Positions 7,536 to 17,700 of a stretch of DNA of 35,913 bases are shown here, piece after piece. Under the pieces are notes generated by a model that was given only the letters and a program-made list of their open reading frames with translations, did not search any database and was not told where the DNA came from. The stretch lies in assembly GCF_003149185.1 (NCBI RefSeq), contig NZ_QGDO01000004.1:169053-204965 (forward strand), in the 5' to 3' direction. The stretch comes from Sediminitomix flava. GTDB taxonomy: Bacteria; Bacteroidota; Bacteroidia; Cytophagales; Flammeovirgaceae. Positions within the stretch are counted from its first letter, which is position 1; each line of letters begins with the position of its first letter. Both the position numbers and the translations under genes were made by a program.

Positions 7536-8684
7536 ATGAAATTCGGAACAAAAACAATACATGCAGGCATTAAAGCAGACCCAAGTACAGGTGCGATAAT
7601 GACTCCAATTTTTCAAACGAGTACATATGTACAAGCAGCTCCTGGAGACCACAAAGGTTATGAATATTCGAGAACACACAATCCAACTCGTGATGCCCTA
7701 CAGGCAAATCTTGCGACATTAGAAAATGGTAAACATGCCTTGTGTTTTTCATCTGGTATGGCTGCCATTGATACTGTTATTCGATCTTTCGCACCAAACG
7801 ATGAAGTCATAAGCACAAATGACTTATATGGAGGCTCTTACCGTATTTTCACAAAAGTTCATCAGCTTAACTCTGGGATTAATTTCAAGTTTATCCCAAT
7901 GCAAGATTTATCTAGTATTGAAGAAGCGATCACTCCTAAGACTAAGCTCATTTGGGTAGAAACACCAACCAATCCCCTAATGAACATTATAGACATCAAA
8001 GGGATTGTTGACATTGCTAAAAAACATAACATCAAAGTAGCTGTTGATAATACTTTTGCGAGTCCATTCCTCCAAAGACCACTTGAGCTAGGGGCTGATA
8101 TTGTCATACATTCTATCACAAAATACATAGCAGGTCATTCAGATGTCATTATGGGAGCAGTTATTTTGAACGACGACTCTTGGGCTGAAAAACTCGCCTT
8201 CCTACAAAATTCATGTGGTGCAGTACCTGGCCCACAAGATTGCTTTCTGACTTTAAGAGGTATAAAAACGCTACATCTCAGAATGAAGGCACATTGTGAA
8301 AATGGCTCTAAGATTGCCCAATTTTTGGTCAATCACCCTAAAGTAGAAAATGTATATTGGCCTGGATTGGAAAGTCATCCAAATCATCAAATTGCGAAAG
8401 ATCAAATGGATGATTTTGGTGGAATGCTCTCTTTCACATTGAAAGATGATGCTATTGAAAAAGCATTTGAATTGATGTCTTCTCTAAAAATTTTCTCACT
8501 TGCTGAATCTTTAGGAGGTGTAGAATCGTTATGTGGACACCCAGCAAGCATGACTCATGCAAGTATTCCAAAAGAGGAAAGAGAAAAAGCTGGATTAAGA
8601 GACACATTAATTCGATTGAGTGTCGGCATTGAAGACGCTGACGACTTGATAGAAGACTTGAGTGTAGCATTAGATAAAGTCTGA
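7536..8684 (+). CDS. Cystathionine gamma-synthase/lyase family PLP enzyme
   Basis: This 382-residue member of the Cys/Met metabolism PLP family makes or breaks thioether links between homoserine-derived substrates and cysteine or homocysteine in the cytoplasm. Features are YEYSRTHNPTRDALQ near 43-57 (cofactor phosphate and active-site Tyr/Arg), SSGMAAI at 72-78, ETPTNPL at 142-148, the Asp of AVDNTFASP near 171, PLP lysine K196 in HSITKYIAGHSD, and SLGGVESL and HPASMTH near the C-terminus. Synthase (metB) and lyase (metC or cystathionine gamma-lyase) activities cannot be told apart by eye, so no symbol is given. It has its own upstream region with no recognisable SAM riboswitch. A 32-codon ORF starts 32 bp after its stop. 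Confidence 0.93.
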   Translation: MKFGTKTIHAGIKADPSTGAIMTPIFQTSTYVQAAPGDHKGYEYSRTHNPTRDALQANLATLENGKHALCFSSGMAAIDTVIRSFAPNDEVISTNDLYGGSYRIFTKVHQLNSGINFKFIPMQDLSSIEEAITPKTKLIWVETPTNPLMNIIDIKGIVDIAKKHNIKVAVDNTFASPFLQRPLELGADIVIHSITKYIAGHSDVIMGAVILNDDSWAEKLAFLQNSCGAVPGPQDCFLTLRGIKTLHLRMKAHCENGSKIAQFLVNHPKVENVYWPGLESHPNHQIAKDQMDDFGGMLSFTLKDDAIEKAFELMSSLKIFSLAESLGGVESLCGHPASMTHASIPKEEREKAGLRDTLIRLSVGIEDADDLIEDLSVALDKV

Positions 8685-8716
8685 AAGCTTTAAGCTACAC
8701 AACAAACTTTCTAACT

Positions 8717-8815
8717 ATGCAAAAACAAAACGACTTCCCTACTGTAGTTGCTCTGAGTTGTTTTATAGGAATGGCAGTAACCGTAATTGGTTACTGTATC
8801 TGGAGTATACTGTAG
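8717..8815 (+). CDS. Small single-helix membrane peptide, 32 aa
   Basis: A short ORF in the 153-bp gap between two convergent genes encodes a polar N-terminus (MQKQNDFPTVV) followed by one continuous hydrophobic segment of about 20 residues ending in CIWSIL. It starts 32 bp after the cystathionine-enzyme stop, so it could be co-transcribed. The composition (a transmembrane helix behind a short polar head) is typical of real small membrane proteins, but chance cannot be excluded. No family is recognised. Confidence 0.45.
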   Translation: MQKQNDFPTVVALSCFIGMAVTVIGYCIWSIL

Positions 8816-8837
8816 AAAATTAAAATCCCAATCAAAA

Positions 8838-11024
8838 TTAAGAAGTCTGATCGGCATCTTTATCCATGGTTGGGATTTTCACTCCCATCACCAAAATATC
8901 ATCTACCTGTTCTTCATCACCTTCTCTCATCCATCTATTCAAAGTAGAGTTCAGTAATTCATACTGTCGATTGAATGGCTTATCATGATTCTCAGCTATG
9001 ATTTTACACATTTTCTTACGTTTAAACTTTTCATTTTTCAAACCTCCAAATTGGTCTTGATAACCATCCGAGAACATGTAAACATAAGTATCAGTAAATA
9101 ATTGCAAGCTGATATCCTCAAATTCTCTCAACTCCTCAAGTTCAGTCATACAAGCCCCAATCGACTTCTTTGTACCTTTAAATAATCGATCTTTATTATT
9201 TTGAATGACATAAATAGATGATCGAGCACCAGAAAAAGTAATGGTATTCTCTTTTTCATTAACACAACAAAGAGCGACCTCCATCCCATCATTAAGATGT
9301 GTGTCTTCTTGATTGAGTAAATATTTCACTTCTTCATGAACGTGACCTAATATTTTAGAAGGCACGTATTCTTGCTGTTCTATGATCACTTTATTGAAAA
9401 GTTCATAACCGATAAGAGACATGAAAGCACCAGGCACACCATGACCTGTACAATCGGCAGCAGCAAAGAAATGAAGTGTATTATCTTCTTCTGGTAATTT
9501 TATATTTTGGTAGTAATAAAAGTCTCCACTAACAATATCTTTTGGCTTATAAAGAATAAAAGAGTCAGCGAAATAATTTTTGATTTTATTGGCACTGTAC
9601 AAAATTGCAGCTTGAATACGCTGAGCGTAAGCGATACTATCTGTGATATTTCTTTTTTGATCTCTCAGTAGCTCATTCTGCTCATTAATACTTACTTGCT
9701 GTTGGAGAATTTCGTCTCTTTGTTCCTTAATTTCTTCGCTTTTTTGCTGTATTTGCTTAAATGCACGCTTGGTCGTCTTACGTGATTGATAAAGGGAAAT
9801 AGCCGAAAAAGAAATAAGAATCAGTAATATTCCACCAATAAAAATGACCAATTGTTGAGAGGATTTATTTTTCTCTAACAGAGCTTCTCTTTCTTTTAAT
9901 AATCCTATCTCACGTTGTTTACTCTCAATATCATATACCGCTTGTAGTTCCGACATTACTTCTAGCCTTTCAAGACTTATCAGACTGTCTTTCATGGTAG
10001 AATACTCATGGTACCACATCAAGGATTGTTCATAATCTCCTTCGTGTTCGTATAAATCTGATAGAAGCTTGAGAGCATTTACTTCCCATTGAATTCCGCC
10101 CATATCACGAGCGTGCTCCAAACTAATTTTTGCATACTTTTTAGCATGCATCAATTGGCCTTGTGCAAAATAAATTTCAGATAAGTAAAGTGTGTATTGA
10201 GCTAAAGGAAGAATATCCCCTAGTTTTTCAAAGATTCTAACAGCCCCTGTTATGTATGTTTTAGCTAATGCTAGCTTCTCTCCTTCTTGATGAATACGTC
10301 CAAGGATTCCATAAACATAAGCCAAGTTAATCTCTTCGTTGTATTTAGAAGAAAGTGTCAGCGCCTTCATTTCATATTCTAAAGCCTCTTCCAAGCTTCC
10401 TGTTTCCAACAAGATTTCGCCCATGTTCAGATACAAATCAGCCAAGGCTAATTCTTTCTTTCTTAACGTCAACGCTTGATCTCTAGGTCCCAAATCATCA
10501 TAAGGTGTATCAATAATTTGTTGTTGAATTTCGATACCTAACTTATAATTAACTAGTGCTTTTTCATAATCTTTCTGACGAGCATAGGTCACTCCCATAT
10601 TGTTGTAAACAAGAGCAATTCCAAACTGATAATCAGAGTCTCTGTATACACGAAGAGCATCAAACTTATATTCATGCCCTTTTGCATATTTACCTAAACG
10701 CTCATAAGCAGAAGATAGTAAAAGGTAGATTTGCCCCTCAAAATGTGGCTTTGACCATTTTATCGCAAAATAAAGTGCAATTTCAGCATCTTTAATCACT
10801 CCTTGAGGAGAATGCATTAACTTTAGCTGAATTGATTGCTCTAAACTATCCAAATAAGCCTCCCGATCAGTATCTTCAAACTGCACGAACTTCTCTTCCA
10901 ACTGAATCAATTCATCAGTGGTCAAAGCGTACTGCCCCTTACTTTGAAGGGATACAAACGTTAGAAATACTGAAAATAAGGTGAAAATTATATTTTTTCT
11001 CCCCATTGCGGATGGACCTTTCAT
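8838..11024 (-). CDS. TPR sensor protein with SpoIIE-type phosphatase domain
   Basis: Domains of the 728-residue protein in order: signal peptide (about 1-31), periplasmic TPR repeats (about 80-345, with repeats such as YNNMGVTYARQKDYEKALVNY), a linker helix, one membrane helix at about 391-412, a coiled coil (about 418-465) and a cytoplasmic PP2C/SpoIIE serine phosphatase domain (about 475-718). Metal-binding aspartates are visible in SGDFYY (D501), AADCTGHGVPGAFMS (D524) and FSDGYQDQFGG. This layout is common in Bacteroidota and resembles a sensor that dephosphorylates an anti-sigma antagonist, but no such partner lies nearby. Met7 (11006) is an alternative start that gives a more usual signal peptide. 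The upstream neighbour is divergent and also TPR-rich. Confidence 0.9.
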   Translation of the reverse strand: MKGPSAMGRKNIIFTLFSVFLTFVSLQSKGQYALTTDELIQLEEKFVQFEDTDREAYLDSLEQSIQLKLMHSPQGVIKDAEIALYFAIKWSKPHFEGQIYLLLSSAYERLGKYAKGHEYKFDALRVYRDSDYQFGIALVYNNMGVTYARQKDYEKALVNYKLGIEIQQQIIDTPYDDLGPRDQALTLRKKELALADLYLNMGEILLETGSLEEALEYEMKALTLSSKYNEEINLAYVYGILGRIHQEGEKLALAKTYITGAVRIFEKLGDILPLAQYTLYLSEIYFAQGQLMHAKKYAKISLEHARDMGGIQWEVNALKLLSDLYEHEGDYEQSLMWYHEYSTMKDSLISLERLEVMSELQAVYDIESKQREIGLLKEREALLEKNKSSQQLVIFIGGILLILISFSAISLYQSRKTTKRAFKQIQQKSEEIKEQRDEILQQQVSINEQNELLRDQKRNITDSIAYAQRIQAAILYSANKIKNYFADSFILYKPKDIVSGDFYYYQNIKLPEEDNTLHFFAAADCTGHGVPGAFMSLIGYELFNKVIIEQQEYVPSKILGHVHEEVKYLLNQEDTHLNDGMEVALCCVNEKENTITFSGARSSIYVIQNNKDRLFKGTKKSIGACMTELEELREFEDISLQLFTDTYVYMFSDGYQDQFGGLKNEKFKRKKMCKIIAENHDKPFNRQYELLNSTLNRWMREGDEEQVDDILVMGVKIPTMDKDADQTS

Positions 11025-11205
11025 GAGTTAAATTTATTTTAGACAGTTCATTTTTAATAAAATGTCATGTTTTTTGCTCTTAAAGTTTAAATACTAGCAA
11101 AAACAAATCCAACACACATCTTGTACAATTATTTATTAGAAAAGTGCAATATTTGTAATCACTGGATTGTAAGGAAATTACGAAAAAAATTAAAAAATAA
11201 ACTAA

Positions 11206-14184
11206 ATGCGAGAGGAAATTCAGTTCTGGAAAAATTGGTCAAAAGAAGACCGTTTCCCTTTTTGGATAGGTCTACAATTGGTCATTGTCGGACTTTTTTG
11301 TACCTGTTTTTTCAAATGGCAAAGCACAGGAAATCTTATTCCTTGGAATGTAGTTTCTGAACTAAAGCAAGCTCAAATTTCGAATGAGTCTTTTAGTTTT
11401 TTCTTGTTTGACATCCCGATTCCTACCACTACTTATGTTACGGAGTCTTATTTTGCCGCAGGCTATTTCCAAATACATGACATGGTCTATTGGTTATATG
11501 GCATTCTGCTGATTGCTGGTTTATCCTTCTTACTTGCATCTATTACCGAACTGAGCTTAATGTGGTACTTAGGAGGTGTAACAATCTACACCATCTTTGC
11601 TATTTCCTTAAACCTAGATCATTTGCTTATTTTAGGGGATGTTCATCCAATGCTGTTCACCCTCATTGTATTACTCTCTGTTCTTCCTCTCTCCTATATT
11701 TTCAGAAGTATTTTTAAAACAAATACTCTAGTTCGAGTAGTCTCATTCTTACTTATACATGTAGTACTTGTTTTTACTGTAGCTTCATTAGCTCAAACTG
11801 CTTTACCATTAAAAACACTAATTGTAAACAGTACTTCACTTCCCCTTATTGCTTTCCTTGTGAGTTGCGTTTTACTTGCGCCAGAAATTATAAGAGGGAT
11901 TGTTTACTTGCTTACAGATGGACGAAAAGGAGAAGGAACAGGAGCCTTACTCCACTTTTGTGTGGTTTCAGGTCTTTACATCTTAAACTTGGTATACCTT
12001 TATATTCAATACTTTTCTGTAAGTAGTCTTCCATTTTTTGTACATATTCCTGCTATTCTGATTTATGCTTTTTCAGTCGTGATAGGTTTATGGGGCTGGA
12101 AAAAAAGAGAGCAACACTATGGTAATTTCTTCCCATTTCATACTACAGGGGCTTACCTCTATCTCTCAGTAATCATTTTGAGTTTAGCATTCTTATCTAT
12201 TAGCTACGGAAGTGGAAATAGTTCATATACTGAGTTAGCTGAAAAAGTCATCTTTATCACTTACATCGGCTTTGGTTTAGCAATCATTGGCTATGTTATT
12301 TCTAACTTTAATCCGCTACTGAAAAAACAGCTTGATGTACATAAAGTATATTACCTACCTGCCCGCCTGGAATACTCAATGGCTATTTTAATTGGCGTTG
12401 CACTAACTCTTGTCTTTGGTGCAAGGGGCTATACACATACTTATAATCAAACATGGGCTGGGTATTATAATAACAAAGCTTATTTAGAGTCTATGAAAGA
12501 TGATTTGATGATGGCTGAACGCTATTACAATACATCTATGGCTTACGATCCTAAAAATCACTTCGGTTCTTACGGTTTATCATCACTAGGAATCGATCAT
12601 GAGCATTATGGAACCGCACTAATGCTATTGAAGGACGCTTTACACCGTAGTCCTAGTCCACAAGCATTTGCCAACATGGGAATCTTAGAATGGACAAAAA
12701 ATCAAAAACTAAGAGCTCTTTATCAACTTCAAAAAGGTATCAACACTTTTGAGAATAGCAGTGAGCTTAACACCAACTACGCCTACTACGCCAAACGTAT
12801 GAACATGGCCGACAGTGCTTTATTCTATTTGAATCATGCACTTGATCATACTTATGAGCCGAATGTTCCACTTTCAAATATTTACGCTCATGCTGCTACT
12901 ACACCAAACTTTAGTGCTGAATTACCAACTGAAAAGTCTGAAAAAACAGATTTTATGGTAAAAGGAAATCAGTTTGCAGCACTTTTAAATCAAAACATTC
13001 CAACTGCAGATGCTCTTGACACTTTAGCTTTTGAAGATTTTGATTTAAGTAGCTATGAGCTATTCTATGTCTGCAACTATTTATTAAATAAAAAAGAAGG
13101 TGTATCAGATGATGAACTCAAATTTGTTGAACAACTTGAATTAGCTAATCTGGGTACTGAAGATTTCACATTCCTTTTATATGCTAAAGCAGCTGTTCTT
13201 TATGCTAAAGGAGATGTGAAACATGCTATGCAACACTTCCAGCATTTGAGTGAAACATCTCCAAATACACAAAACAGGCATGATTTCTATTACGGTCTCC
13301 GACTTATGGAACAAGGGTTTTTCGATAAAGCAGCGGATGCATTTCACACTGCTTTTGTAAAAGGACATCCAGACGCCTTGTACTATCTAGGTTTAGCTTA
13401 CAGTGAATCTGGTCAGAAAGAATTAGCGAAAAAGACTTGGACACAGATTCAAGAAATATACCCTGAAAATGCTCCAATTCAATTAATGAATCGATTGTAC
13501 ACAGAGGAACAACCTAAAGCAGATGATCAAGAATATTTGACATTCTACCTTCACTATAACAATCAGAATTTGTCTGATAAAGAGTTTGAAAACCTTTGTG
13601 GCCTATTTCAAGATGGTTCAATGCTTACTTATGCTTGGTTAGATAGAGCTGAGTACTTACTGAAGACTGAAAAACTAGAACAAGCAGCCTTAGTAATCAA
13701 TGAATTAAATGTTTCTGAAGAATTAAAAGGACACTTTACAGCTCTTCAATTAGATTTAGAAATTAAAACTGGAAACTATAGCGAAGAAGGTTTCAATCAA
13801 CTAGATATAGCAAAAGCTTATTGGGCAAATAAAAGTCTTGAACAACGATACCTAGCTGGCTATTATGAACATACCGGAGAAAAAGCACTTGCAAAAGTTG
13901 CTTACGAAAATGCAATACTAAACTCTCCTTATGATGAAAGCCTCTATTTGAACTACACTAAATTGTTATTGGAAGAAGAAGGTCAAACAACAAGGGCTTA
14001 CGAAGTAATTCTTACAGGAGTTGAAACTCTAGACACAGACGAATTACAGAAACAATATGCATTTGTAAGTTTAAAAATGGGGTATGACGGTTTTGCAGAA
14101 CATACGAAATCAATGCTTTCAGACCGTTTGAATGATCAGGCTTTCTCAGAATTTTTAGAGGAATACAATCAGATTGCTCTTTAA
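11206..14184 (+). CDS. Large polytopic membrane protein with C-terminal TPR region
   Basis: Of the 992 residues, the first 425 or so hold about ten to twelve hydrophobic segments. From about 430 onward the protein is a soluble alpha-helical solenoid with TPR signatures (NNKAYLESMKDDLMMAERYY, then AFANMGILEWTKNQKLRALY, then ALYYLGLAYSESGQKELAKK). I do not recognise the membrane domain. The architecture (multi-span domain plus TPR tail) recalls membrane glycosyltransferase-like proteins of this phylum, but no catalytic motif can be named. The ATG at 11206 is preferred because the first helix begins soon after it. The gene is divergent from the TPR/SpoIIE sensor and followed by a strong terminator. 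The TPR tail probably scaffolds a partner; this is inference. Confidence 0.8.
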   Translation: MREEIQFWKNWSKEDRFPFWIGLQLVIVGLFCTCFFKWQSTGNLIPWNVVSELKQAQISNESFSFFLFDIPIPTTTYVTESYFAAGYFQIHDMVYWLYGILLIAGLSFLLASITELSLMWYLGGVTIYTIFAISLNLDHLLILGDVHPMLFTLIVLLSVLPLSYIFRSIFKTNTLVRVVSFLLIHVVLVFTVASLAQTALPLKTLIVNSTSLPLIAFLVSCVLLAPEIIRGIVYLLTDGRKGEGTGALLHFCVVSGLYILNLVYLYIQYFSVSSLPFFVHIPAILIYAFSVVIGLWGWKKREQHYGNFFPFHTTGAYLYLSVIILSLAFLSISYGSGNSSYTELAEKVIFITYIGFGLAIIGYVISNFNPLLKKQLDVHKVYYLPARLEYSMAILIGVALTLVFGARGYTHTYNQTWAGYYNNKAYLESMKDDLMMAERYYNTSMAYDPKNHFGSYGLSSLGIDHEHYGTALMLLKDALHRSPSPQAFANMGILEWTKNQKLRALYQLQKGINTFENSSELNTNYAYYAKRMNMADSALFYLNHALDHTYEPNVPLSNIYAHAATTPNFSAELPTEKSEKTDFMVKGNQFAALLNQNIPTADALDTLAFEDFDLSSYELFYVCNYLLNKKEGVSDDELKFVEQLELANLGTEDFTFLLYAKAAVLYAKGDVKHAMQHFQHLSETSPNTQNRHDFYYGLRLMEQGFFDKAADAFHTAFVKGHPDALYYLGLAYSESGQKELAKKTWTQIQEIYPENAPIQLMNRLYTEEQPKADDQEYLTFYLHYNNQNLSDKEFENLCGLFQDGSMLTYAWLDRAEYLLKTEKLEQAALVINELNVSEELKGHFTALQLDLEIKTGNYSEEGFNQLDIAKAYWANKSLEQRYLAGYYEHTGEKALAKVAYENAILNSPYDESLYLNYTKLLLEEEGQTTRAYEVILTGVETLDTDELQKQYAFVSLKMGYDGFAEHTKSMLSDRLNDQAFSEFLEEYNQIAL

Positions 14185-14210
14185 TATTCTCATTTGAATA
14201 CTAATAATCA

Positions 14211-14254
14211 GGGATTAATCTCCATTTAAGAAATGGAAATTAATCCCTATTTTT
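14211..14254 (+). terminator. Intrinsic terminator
   Basis: A 17-nt arm starting GGGATTAAT at 14211 pairs with 14231-14247 (one C-A mismatch) around a 3-nt loop, followed by TATTTTTT. It lies 27 bp after the stop of the large TPR protein. Confidence 0.9.
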
Positions 14255-14638
14255 TCACAAATTATTTATATCACATTATCTTTCTTTTAAAACAAATTCA
14301 ATACAAAGCCTCTTTTATTAGGAAAATATTAAAATTATTAACAACTCATCGAGTTTTGGGCATCGTACAGAAAATGAAATAGAAATAGCCTCTGACAGGT
14401 GTTTTTAAAACATTTAATAAGCCCTAAGTCAATTGGAAGTCGTAAGATGTGAAAAAAGTTAATTTCCTCTTGAAATTATCCTTCTTATATTTGAATAAGC
14501 AGTTTAGTAGAAAGAACAATAATGTTTATGACTACATAAACTTGCTGGTTTCTATTGTGTTTATCAAATGTTTATACAAACAAATAATTAGGTCTCTTTG
14601 AGATATAATTATTTTCATATCCTCTCATACGTGGTTTC
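14255..14638. other. Gene-free region upstream of an orphan terminator
   Basis: Together with the flanking terminators, about 590 bp here have no convincing ORF on either strand. The right half (about 14500-14668) is a candidate small RNA with a TATATTTG promoter box upstream and a strong terminator downstream. The left half (14255-14480) is AT-rich and shows no recognisable feature. Confidence 0.5.
14486..14493 (+). promoter_or_regulatory. Candidate -7 box of a small RNA
   Basis: TATATTTG matches the Bacteroidota -7 consensus TAnnTTTG exactly. A TTG at 14470-14472 is closer than the usual -33 spacing, so the promoter call is tentative. Confidence 0.4.
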
Positions 14639-14668
14639 AGGACGGCTTGTAAGTCGTCCTTTTTTTTA
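14500..14668 (+). ncRNA. Candidate small RNA of about 170 nt
   Basis: An exact TAnnTTTG box lies at 14486-14493 and a strong intrinsic terminator at 14639-14667, with no ORF between. The interval contains nested pairing: ACAATA/TATTGT enclosing GTTTAT/ATAAAC, then ATAATTA/TAATTAT enclosing TCTC/GAGA near 14586-14612. I do not recognise it as tmRNA, SRP RNA, RNase P RNA or a riboswitch. Bacteroidota 6S-like RNA is possible by size only. Confidence 0.42.
14639..14667 (+). terminator. Orphan intrinsic terminator
   Basis: AGGACGGCTT (14639-14648) pairs with AAGTCGTCCT (14651-14660) over a 2-nt gap (the effective loop is larger), followed by T7. The preceding gene already has its own terminator at 14211-14254, so this one must end another transcript. 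Confidence 0.8.
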
Positions 14669-14714
14669 AACTTTATGAGAGTTATTAAAGATATGATCTA
14701 AACATTTTAGCTAT

Positions 14715-14752
14715 AAAAAAAGGTATTGCTATAAGTAGCAATACCTTTTTTA
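14715..14752. terminator. Terminator of the DUF2723 gene (bidirectional form)
   Basis: AAAAAAGGTATTGCT mirrors AGCAATACCTTTTTT around a 6-nt loop. It lies just past the 3' end of the minus-strand gene ending at 14776 and would work in both directions. Confidence 0.88.
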
Positions 14753-14775
14753 CTTCTAAAATTCACCTTTGTGAA

Positions 14776-17700
14776 TTATCTATTTCCGTAAAGTAACTTA
14801 TATGCTTCACCAAACTTATCCGAATACTCTTTTTCTTTCTCCGTGTAAAGCTTGATTAACTCTTTAGTTATCTCAACTTCATTATTATACTCTTCTTTAG
14901 GTAACTGAAGGTCTTCACCTCTATCTACCGCAGACTCCAACAAAGTCAGACGTTCTTTCTCCGCTTGAAGAGAACCTCTATAAAGCATTGCCAATTGCTG
15001 AAGAATCATCAAACCGCTTCTTCCATAAGAACTCGTAGACTTATCTCTGATAGCTGCTGCATAATTCACATTTTGAGAAGAACGACGAGCAATAGTTTCA
15101 GCTATTTCATTCGCTTTCTCATGATCTCCTAACTTATGGTAAAGCTCTACATATTTTGGAGCAAAGAAGCTATAAGGAATTGTCTTATCTGGAATTTCAT
15201 TCAAAATAGAATCCATCACAGCTTTCGCCTCCTCATCTCTGTCTTTGTAATAAAGATCTTCTGCTAAACGGTAGAAGTTATTACGAGTATTTGCACCAAA
15301 CTTACGGTACTCATCATCATAATAAACTGCCTCGTTGTTCATTTCTCTGAAACGGAAGTTCTTCACGTTCTCTAGCATTTTGCTAGTATTTACTTCTCCA
15401 ACATCACTAGATTGCTCTGCTACGATAGGCATCAATCTGAATGTCATACCTTCCAATTGCAGGTACTTACGCAGATCCATCGCGATAGTCTGAGAAGAAG
15501 TATTGTTAAAATAAATAGGACGTTCCCAGTTACTTGAAACGATCAAATCTAATAATGCCAATTCATTTTTGAAGATATGTCTTCTTCCTGGACGAAGACT
15601 CCAAACCATTTTGTCTACAATTCGATCTTCTTTTTCTTTAGGCACTGCACCAAGCGATTTGATTTTTTCTTTATCAACATCCAATACAAATGTATCAGAA
15701 AGAAGTTTTGCAGTACTAGAACCGTCTGAAAGTCCAACTTGAACCATCGGGTGGTTTTTATTTACCAAGTTCACAAATGTCTTAGCATTAATTCCACCTT
15801 TTGCTCTTTCATCTGGTACTAAAGGAACATAATCATTTTTACCAGCTCTATAATTATGTTCACTAATGCTAAATGGTAAAGCATCAGATTCATATTCTTT
15901 ATTACGCATTTGGTTCAAGTACCAATCTGTGCTGAAGTAACTCAATACTGCTACACGAACATCTGTACGGAAACCTTCTACGTTTTGAATATACCACAAT
16001 GGGAATGTATCATTATCTCCTCCTGTAAACAGAATAGCATTAGGAGCACAACTCGCTAATGTATTTCGAGCTTGATCAATCGAATGCCAACGGTTTGAAC
16101 GATTGTGATTGCTCCATCCTGAAGCAGCCATAATCAATGGCACAATAGCACAAAGAGCTGTTGCCGCAATTGGAGCTGATGCACCACTCAAGGCTTTCCC
16201 CAAACGATCTGCTAAAGCCATTACTCCAAGACCGGCCCACATTGCAAAGACATAGAATGAACCTACATAAATGTAATCACGCTCTCTTGGTTCAACAGGT
16301 GGTGAGTTCAGATAAACGACAAGGGCAATACCTGTAATCACAAACAAGATTGTCATTACCCAGAAACCACGCTTATCTCTATTATAGTGGAAGAACATAC
16401 CTACAAGTCCCAAAATAAATGGAAGCATGTAGAAGTTATTTCTTGCTTTATTTTCAACTAATTCTTCAGGCAAATCAACTTGTGAGAATCCAACCGAGCC
16501 ATCAGGCTGATACGCCATCGCATATTTATGCTCTTTAGAGTCAAATGGCATCATTACACCTGCGTCTTTTTCATCACTGTCTCTTCCTACAAAGTTCCAG
16601 AAGAAATAACGCAAATACATATGACCAAGCTGATACTTAAAGAAGAATTCTAGGTTTGTGAAGAAGTCAGGACTCTGTCCTTTTGCTAAACCTGTCCACT
16701 CTCTGTACAAGTCTGGGTGGTTCCCTTGACCACTGTACATACGAGGGAAAAGCATCATATCTTTAGAATCGTAATATCTTTCCGTGCTACGGTAATCGTA
16801 GATTTCATAGATACCCTTTTCTTTATTCATTCTATAAACTGGCTCACGATCTTTCTCACGCGCTTCACGTTCTTTTTCTGTACGTGCCTGCGTTTGCTCT
16901 GCCATAAAATGTGGTCCATAAATCAGCGGACGGTATCCGTATTGCTCACGCTTCAAATAAGAAACCAAGCTCATAATATCTTCACCCGGATCATTCTCAT
17001 CAATTGGTGGCTCGTAATTAGAACGAATTACAATTACAGCATAAGACGTATAACCAATCAAAATGAAAGCGGCACTCAAAAATGCGGTATTCATTAATGA
17101 ATTTCCAACCTTATGAGAATAGTAAATTCCGTAAACTACGCCTCCAATCAGAAGAATTGTGAAAATAAATGCACCAGAGCCAAATGGCATTCCCATTGAA
17201 TTGATGAAGAAAATCTCAAATTTCCCTGCTAAAACAGGTAATCCAGGAATTGCTCCGTTTACAACTAAAAGAATACCACTACCAATAACTAAAGCAATGA
17301 TACTCCCCTTCAAGTCTCCATTCGGGTTTTTCTTGAAATAGTAAGCCAAAGCCAATGCTGGAATCACAAGCAAAATCATCAAGTGAATACCAATTGAAAG
17401 CCCTAGAATATAAGCAATCAATAAAATCCAACGGTTTACGGTTGCTTCATCTTCAATGAACTGGATACGAAGTACAGCCCAGAATGCGATTGCTGTTAGA
17501 AAAGATGAAATCGCATAAACCTCTGCTTCTACAGCCGAGAACCAGAATGAATCAGAGAATGTGTAGATCAAAGAACCGATCACACCACCTCCCATCAATA
17601 GCAAGGTATTCTTTAGAGATTGACCTCCCTTTTCATTAGGCTTTAAGAATCTCATTCCGACAAGTACAATTGACCAGTGCATAAACAGAATGGTCAGAGC

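Noticed and set aside
11121-11360. A 79-aa ORF overlapping the start of the 992-aa membrane protein
   Set aside because: It is in a shifted frame with poor composition (basic, phenylalanine-rich) and overlaps a well-supported gene start.
16717-17097. A 126-aa plus-strand ORF inside the DUF2723 gene
   Set aside because: It is an antisense shadow of a clearly recognisable gene and has no signal or domain.
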